This document shows, in pieces, positions 11,986 to 14,913 of a stretch of 14,913 nt of DNA. Numbering within the stretch: the stretch's first letter is position 1; every line of letters begins with the position of its first letter. Both the position numbers and the translations under genes were made by a program. Under the pieces are notes generated by a model, which saw nothing but the letters and a program-made list of their open reading frames with translations, was not told the DNA's origin and did no database searches. This stretch comes from Spongiicolonus versatilis (GTDB taxonomy: Bacteria; Pseudomonadota; Gammaproteobacteria; Arenicellales; Spongiicolonaceae), in NCBI GenBank assembly GCA_028286165.1, contig JAPYMU010000198.1:1-14913 (forward strand). Reading direction: 5' to 3'.

Positions 11986-14838
11986 ATGGAAAAAATTTCC
12001 ATCCGCGGCGCGCGCACCCACAATCTTAAAAACCTGAATGTGGACCTGCCGCGCGGCCGGCTGATTGTGCTCACCGGCCTGTCCGGTTCCGGCAAATCGT
12101 CGCTGGCTTTTGACACCATCTACGCCGAGGGGCAGCGGCGTTATGTGGAGTCGCTGTCGGCCTACGCGCGGCAGTTTTTGTCGCTCATGGAAAAACCCGA
12201 TGTGGACACCATTGAAGGCCTGTCGCCGGCCATCAGCATTGAACAGAAATCGGCGTCGCACAACCCGCGCTCCACGGTCGGCACGGTCACCGAAATCTAC
12301 GACTACCTGCGCCTGCTGTACGCGCGCGTCGGCCGCCCGCGCTGCCCCGAGCACGGCGTTTCGCTGCAGGCGCAAAGCGTCAGCCAGATGGTGGACCAGG
12401 TGCTGGCGCTGCCGGCCGGGACGCGGCTGATGGTGCTTGCGCCGCTGGTGGCCGGGCGCAAGGGCGAATACCGCGACCTGCTGGAGTCGCTGCGCCGCCA
12501 GGGTTTCATCCGCGCGCGCATTGACGGCCGCGTTTACGAAATCGCCGAAGCGCCGCCGCTGAAAAAAAACATCAAGCACACCATTGAGGTCATCGTAGAC
12601 CGCCTCAGCAACCGCCCCGACCGCAAACAGCGCCTCGCCGAATCCATGGAAACCGCGCTGCGCCTGTCCGATGGCCTGGCCAAAGTCGCCCGGCTGGCCG
12701 CCGACGGCGAGGCTGAGGGTGACGGCGGCGAGATTTTATTCTCCGCGCTTTTTTCCTGCCCGCACTGCGGCTACAACCTGCGCGAACTGGAGCCGCGCCT
12801 GTTTTCGTTTAACAACCCGGCCGGCGCCTGCCCGGCCTGCGACGGGCTCGGCGTCCGGCGTTTTTTCGATCCGCGGCGGGTGGTCAGCGAACCCGGCCTC
12901 AGCCTCGCCGCCGGCGCAATCCCCGGCTGGGACCGCCGCAACGCATGGTATTTCAGCGCCATTCAATCGCTGGCGCGGCACTACGGTTTTGACGTGGACA
13001 AGCCGTTTAAATCGCTGCCGAAAAAAATCCGCCACGCCGTTCTCCACGGCAGCGGCGGCGAGCCGGTGACCTTCACCTACCCCGGCTTCCGCGGCCGCCG
13101 CACCCGCCGCAGGCACGCCTGGGAAGGCGTCATCCCCAACCGCGAGCGCCGCTACCACGAAACCGAGTCGGTGACGGTGCGCGAATATCTGGAACGTTTC
13201 ATGAGCACCAAACCGTGCGACGACTGCGGCGGCAGCCGGCTGCGGCTGGAGGCGCGCAACGTGCTGGTGGGCGGTTTGCCGGTGCATGAGGTGACGGCGA
13301 TGCCGGTGGAACAATGCCTGCAATTTTTCCGCCAGTTAAAACTGGACGGCCAGGACGCGCGCATTGCCGAAAAAATCGCCGCCGAAATTAACCAGCGCCT
13401 GCAGTTCCTGGCCAACGTGGGCCTGGAATACCTGGCCCTGTCGCGCACCGCCGAAACTTTGTCCGGCGGCGAGGCGCAGCGCATCCGCCTGGCAAGCCAA
13501 ATCGGCTCCGGGCTGGTGGGCGTCATGTATGTCCTGGACGAGCCGTCCATCGGCCTGCACCAGCGCGACAATGCCCGCCTGCTGGACACGCTGTTCCGCC
13601 TGCGCGACCTCGGCAACACCATCATCGTGGTGGAGCACGACGAGGAAACCATCCGCAGCGCCGACCATGTGCTCGACCTCGGCCCCGGCGCCGGCCGCCA
13701 CGGCGGCGCGCTGGTGGCCCAGGGCGCGCCGCGCGACATTGAGGCCAGCCCGGCCTCCATCACCGGCCAGTACCTGAGCGGCAAACGCCGCATCCGCGCC
13801 CCGGCGGCCCGGCGCAAGGCCGACCCCGGGCGCATGCTCACGTTGCGCGGCGCGCGCGGCAACAACCTTAAAGACCTCACCGTCGGCTTCCCCCTCGGCC
13901 TGTTCACCTGCGTCACCGGCGTTTCCGGCTCCGGCAAGTCCACGCTGGTGAACGACACCCTGTTCCCGGTGGTGGCGCGCGAGTTGTACGGCGGCAAGGC
14001 GCTGCCGGCCGGGCACGACTCGGTGGACGGCCTCGAGCACCTGGACAAAATCATCGACATCAACCAAAGCCCCATCGGCCGCACCCCGCGCTCCAACCCG
14101 GCCACCTACACCGGCCTGTTCACCCCGGTGCGCGAGTTGTTCACCCAGACCCCGGAAGCGCGCGCGCGCGGCTACAAGCCCGGGCGCTTTTCGTTCAATG
14201 TCAAAGGCGGCCGCTGCGAGGCGTGCAGCGGCGACGGTTTAATCAAGGTGGAAATGCACTTTCTGCCCGACATTTACGTTTCCTGCGACAGTTGCAAAGG
14301 CGCCCGCTACAACCGCGAAACCCTGGAAGTGCATTACAAGGGAAAGAACATCAGCCAGGCGCTGGACATGACGGTGGAGCAGGCCGCCGAATTCTTTTCC
14401 GCGGTGCCGGTGATCAAAAGAAAACTGGACACCCTGCTCGCCGTCGGCCTCGGCTACATCCACCTCGGCCAGAGCGCCACCACGTTGTCCGGCGGCGAGG
14501 CGCAGCGCATCAAACTGGCGCGCGAATTGTCCAAACGCGACACCGGCCGCACGTTGTATGTTTTGGATGAACCCACCACCGGCCTGCACTTCCACGACAT
14601 CCAGCAACTGCTCAACGTGCTGCACCAGTTGCGCGACGACGGCAACACCGTGGTGGTCATTGAACACAACCTTGAAGTGGTCAAAACCGCCGACTGGATC
14701 ATCGACTTGGGCCCCGAAGGCGGCCACCGCGGCGGCCAAATCATCACCGCCGGCCCGCCGGAAGAAGTGTGCCGCCACCCCGCCTCCCACACCGGCCGCC
14801 ACCTCGCCGCCCATTTCCGCCGCGCCGCCGCCGCATGA
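11986..14838 (+). CDS. uvrA: UvrABC excinuclease subunit A (nucleotide excision repair damage sensor)
   Basis: UvrA dimerises, recognises bulky DNA lesions with UvrB, and loads UvrB for incision by UvrC. It is complete: 950 residues against about 940 in E. coli. The two ABC modules are intact: Walker A GLSGSGKSS (31-39) and GVSGSGKST (645-653), signatures LSGGE (492-496 and 834-838), Walker B YVLDEP (515-520 and 858-863). Zinc-binding cysteines are C258/C261 with C282/C285, C411/C414 in the central region, and C744/C747 with C767/C770. The start MEKISIRGARTHNLKNL matches the family start. It has no Shine-Dalgarno; the bases before the ATG are C-rich. It lies 15 bases after livM, with no promoter or terminator that I can see between them. 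It may therefore be partly transcribed from the liv promoter, besides any promoter hidden in livM. No LexA-type box is seen in the gap. Confidence 0.98.
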   Translation: MEKISIRGARTHNLKNLNVDLPRGRLIVLTGLSGSGKSSLAFDTIYAEGQRRYVESLSAYARQFLSLMEKPDVDTIEGLSPAISIEQKSASHNPRSTVGTVTEIYDYLRLLYARVGRPRCPEHGVSLQAQSVSQMVDQVLALPAGTRLMVLAPLVAGRKGEYRDLLESLRRQGFIRARIDGRVYEIAEAPPLKKNIKHTIEVIVDRLSNRPDRKQRLAESMETALRLSDGLAKVARLAADGEAEGDGGEILFSALFSCPHCGYNLRELEPRLFSFNNPAGACPACDGLGVRRFFDPRRVVSEPGLSLAAGAIPGWDRRNAWYFSAIQSLARHYGFDVDKPFKSLPKKIRHAVLHGSGGEPVTFTYPGFRGRRTRRRHAWEGVIPNRERRYHETESVTVREYLERFMSTKPCDDCGGSRLRLEARNVLVGGLPVHEVTAMPVEQCLQFFRQLKLDGQDARIAEKIAAEINQRLQFLANVGLEYLALSRTAETLSGGEAQRIRLASQIGSGLVGVMYVLDEPSIGLHQRDNARLLDTLFRLRDLGNTIIVVEHDEETIRSADHVLDLGPGAGRHGGALVAQGAPRDIEASPASITGQYLSGKRRIRAPAARRKADPGRMLTLRGARGNNLKDLTVGFPLGLFTCVTGVSGSGKSTLVNDTLFPVVARELYGGKALPAGHDSVDGLEHLDKIIDINQSPIGRTPRSNPATYTGLFTPVRELFTQTPEARARGYKPGRFSFNVKGGRCEACSGDGLIKVEMHFLPDIYVSCDSCKGARYNRETLEVHYKGKNISQALDMTVEQAAEFFSAVPVIKRKLDTLLAVGLGYIHLGQSATTLSGGEAQRIKLARELSKRDTGRTLYVLDEPTTGLHFHDIQQLLNVLHQLRDDGNTVVVIEHNLEVVKTADWIIDLGPEGGHRGGQIITAGPPEEVCRHPASHTGRHLAAHFRRAAAA

Positions 14839-14842
14839 TTCG

Positions 14843-14851
14843 TGCTACACT
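14843..14851 (+). promoter_or_regulatory. candidate extended -10 promoter for the gene after uvrA
   Basis: TGCTACACT reads as an extended -10 (TGN before TACACT, a 4-of-6 match to TATAAT). No -35 is recognisable 17 bases upstream, where uvrA is still coding. It lies 35 bases before the ATG at 14886. Confidence 0.35.
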
Positions 14852-14885
14852 CCCCGCCCCGACAACCTGACCTGAGGCCGCCGCC

Positions 14886-14913
14886 ATGAAAACCGCCAAC
14901 CCTGTCTTCGCCC
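14886..14913 (+). CDS. start of an unidentified gene (cut by window edge)
   Basis: ATG at 14886 is preceded by TGAGG (14873-14877), eight bases upstream, and by a candidate extended -10. Only nine codons (MKTANPVFA) are inside the window, too few to identify a product. It is on the same strand as uvrA, 47 bases after its stop. Confidence 0.5.

Noticed and set aside
11130..12029. A 299-codon forward frame within livM
   Set aside because: It is a +1 shadow of livM, full of Arg, His, Gly and Pro from GC-rich codons. The livM frame has full family motifs.
12706..12735. A true insertion in UvrA before the first zinc motif
   Set aside because: Compared with the remembered E. coli sequence the region is only a few residues longer and falls at a naturally variable spot; all zinc ligands keep their spacing.
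12736..14814. Several 190-320-codon frames antisense to uvrA
   Set aside because: They sit entirely opposite a complete uvrA and reflect third-position GC bias.

Overview
The window is GC-rich bacterial DNA, densely packed with protein genes. No tRNA, rRNA, CRISPR array, insertion sequence or phage gene is visible. The UvrA protein is very close to proteobacterial (E. coli-type) UvrA in its zinc-binding cysteines, ABC motifs and length. Together with a TRAP transporter and a Liv-type ABC transporter this points to a Proteobacterium, perhaps a gammaproteobacterium living on scavenged organic acids. The species cannot be named from this sequence.

Layout. (1) 1-1076, minus: most of a PotA-type ABC ATPase, whose C-terminus lies outside the window. 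(2) 1125-2063, plus: a GhrA-like 2-hydroxyacid dehydrogenase, divergent from gene 1 across 48 bases. (3) 2086-8429, minus: a tightly spaced seven-gene operon. In transcription order it runs dctP, dctQ, dctM, short-chain dehydrogenase (SDR) 1, a glucarate-dehydratase-like enolase-superfamily enzyme, SDR 2, and an SMP-30/gluconolactonase-family lactonase. Gaps are -3 to 9 bases, except 39 between dctP and dctQ. (4) 8430-8579: a 150-base divergent control region with two outward-facing sigma70-type promoters and a nested palindrome. (5) 8580-11970, plus: livG, livF, livH, livM, with no substrate-binding protein gene. (6) 11986-14838, plus: uvrA, 15 bases after livM. (7) 14886 to the window end, plus: the first nine codons of an unidentified gene.

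How the genes may work together. The minus-strand operon looks like a complete import-and-oxidise module for a sugar or sugar acid. A TRAP transporter brings the substrate in, one SDR could oxidise a sugar to its lactone, the lactonase opens it, the dehydratase makes a 2-keto-3-deoxy acid, and the second SDR could oxidise that product. This is the logic of the non-phosphorylative L-fucose, L-rhamnose and uronate routes. The substrate is not determined by the sequence, and no aldolase, hydrolase or regulator gene lies in the window. The liv operon is driven from the other side of the same control region, so the two transport systems may be co-regulated.

The most interesting points are the sugar-acid gene set of unknown substrate, the concentric palindrome and abutting divergent promoters at 8458-8555, and the repeat-built, dual-frame livF/livH junction at 10073-10187.
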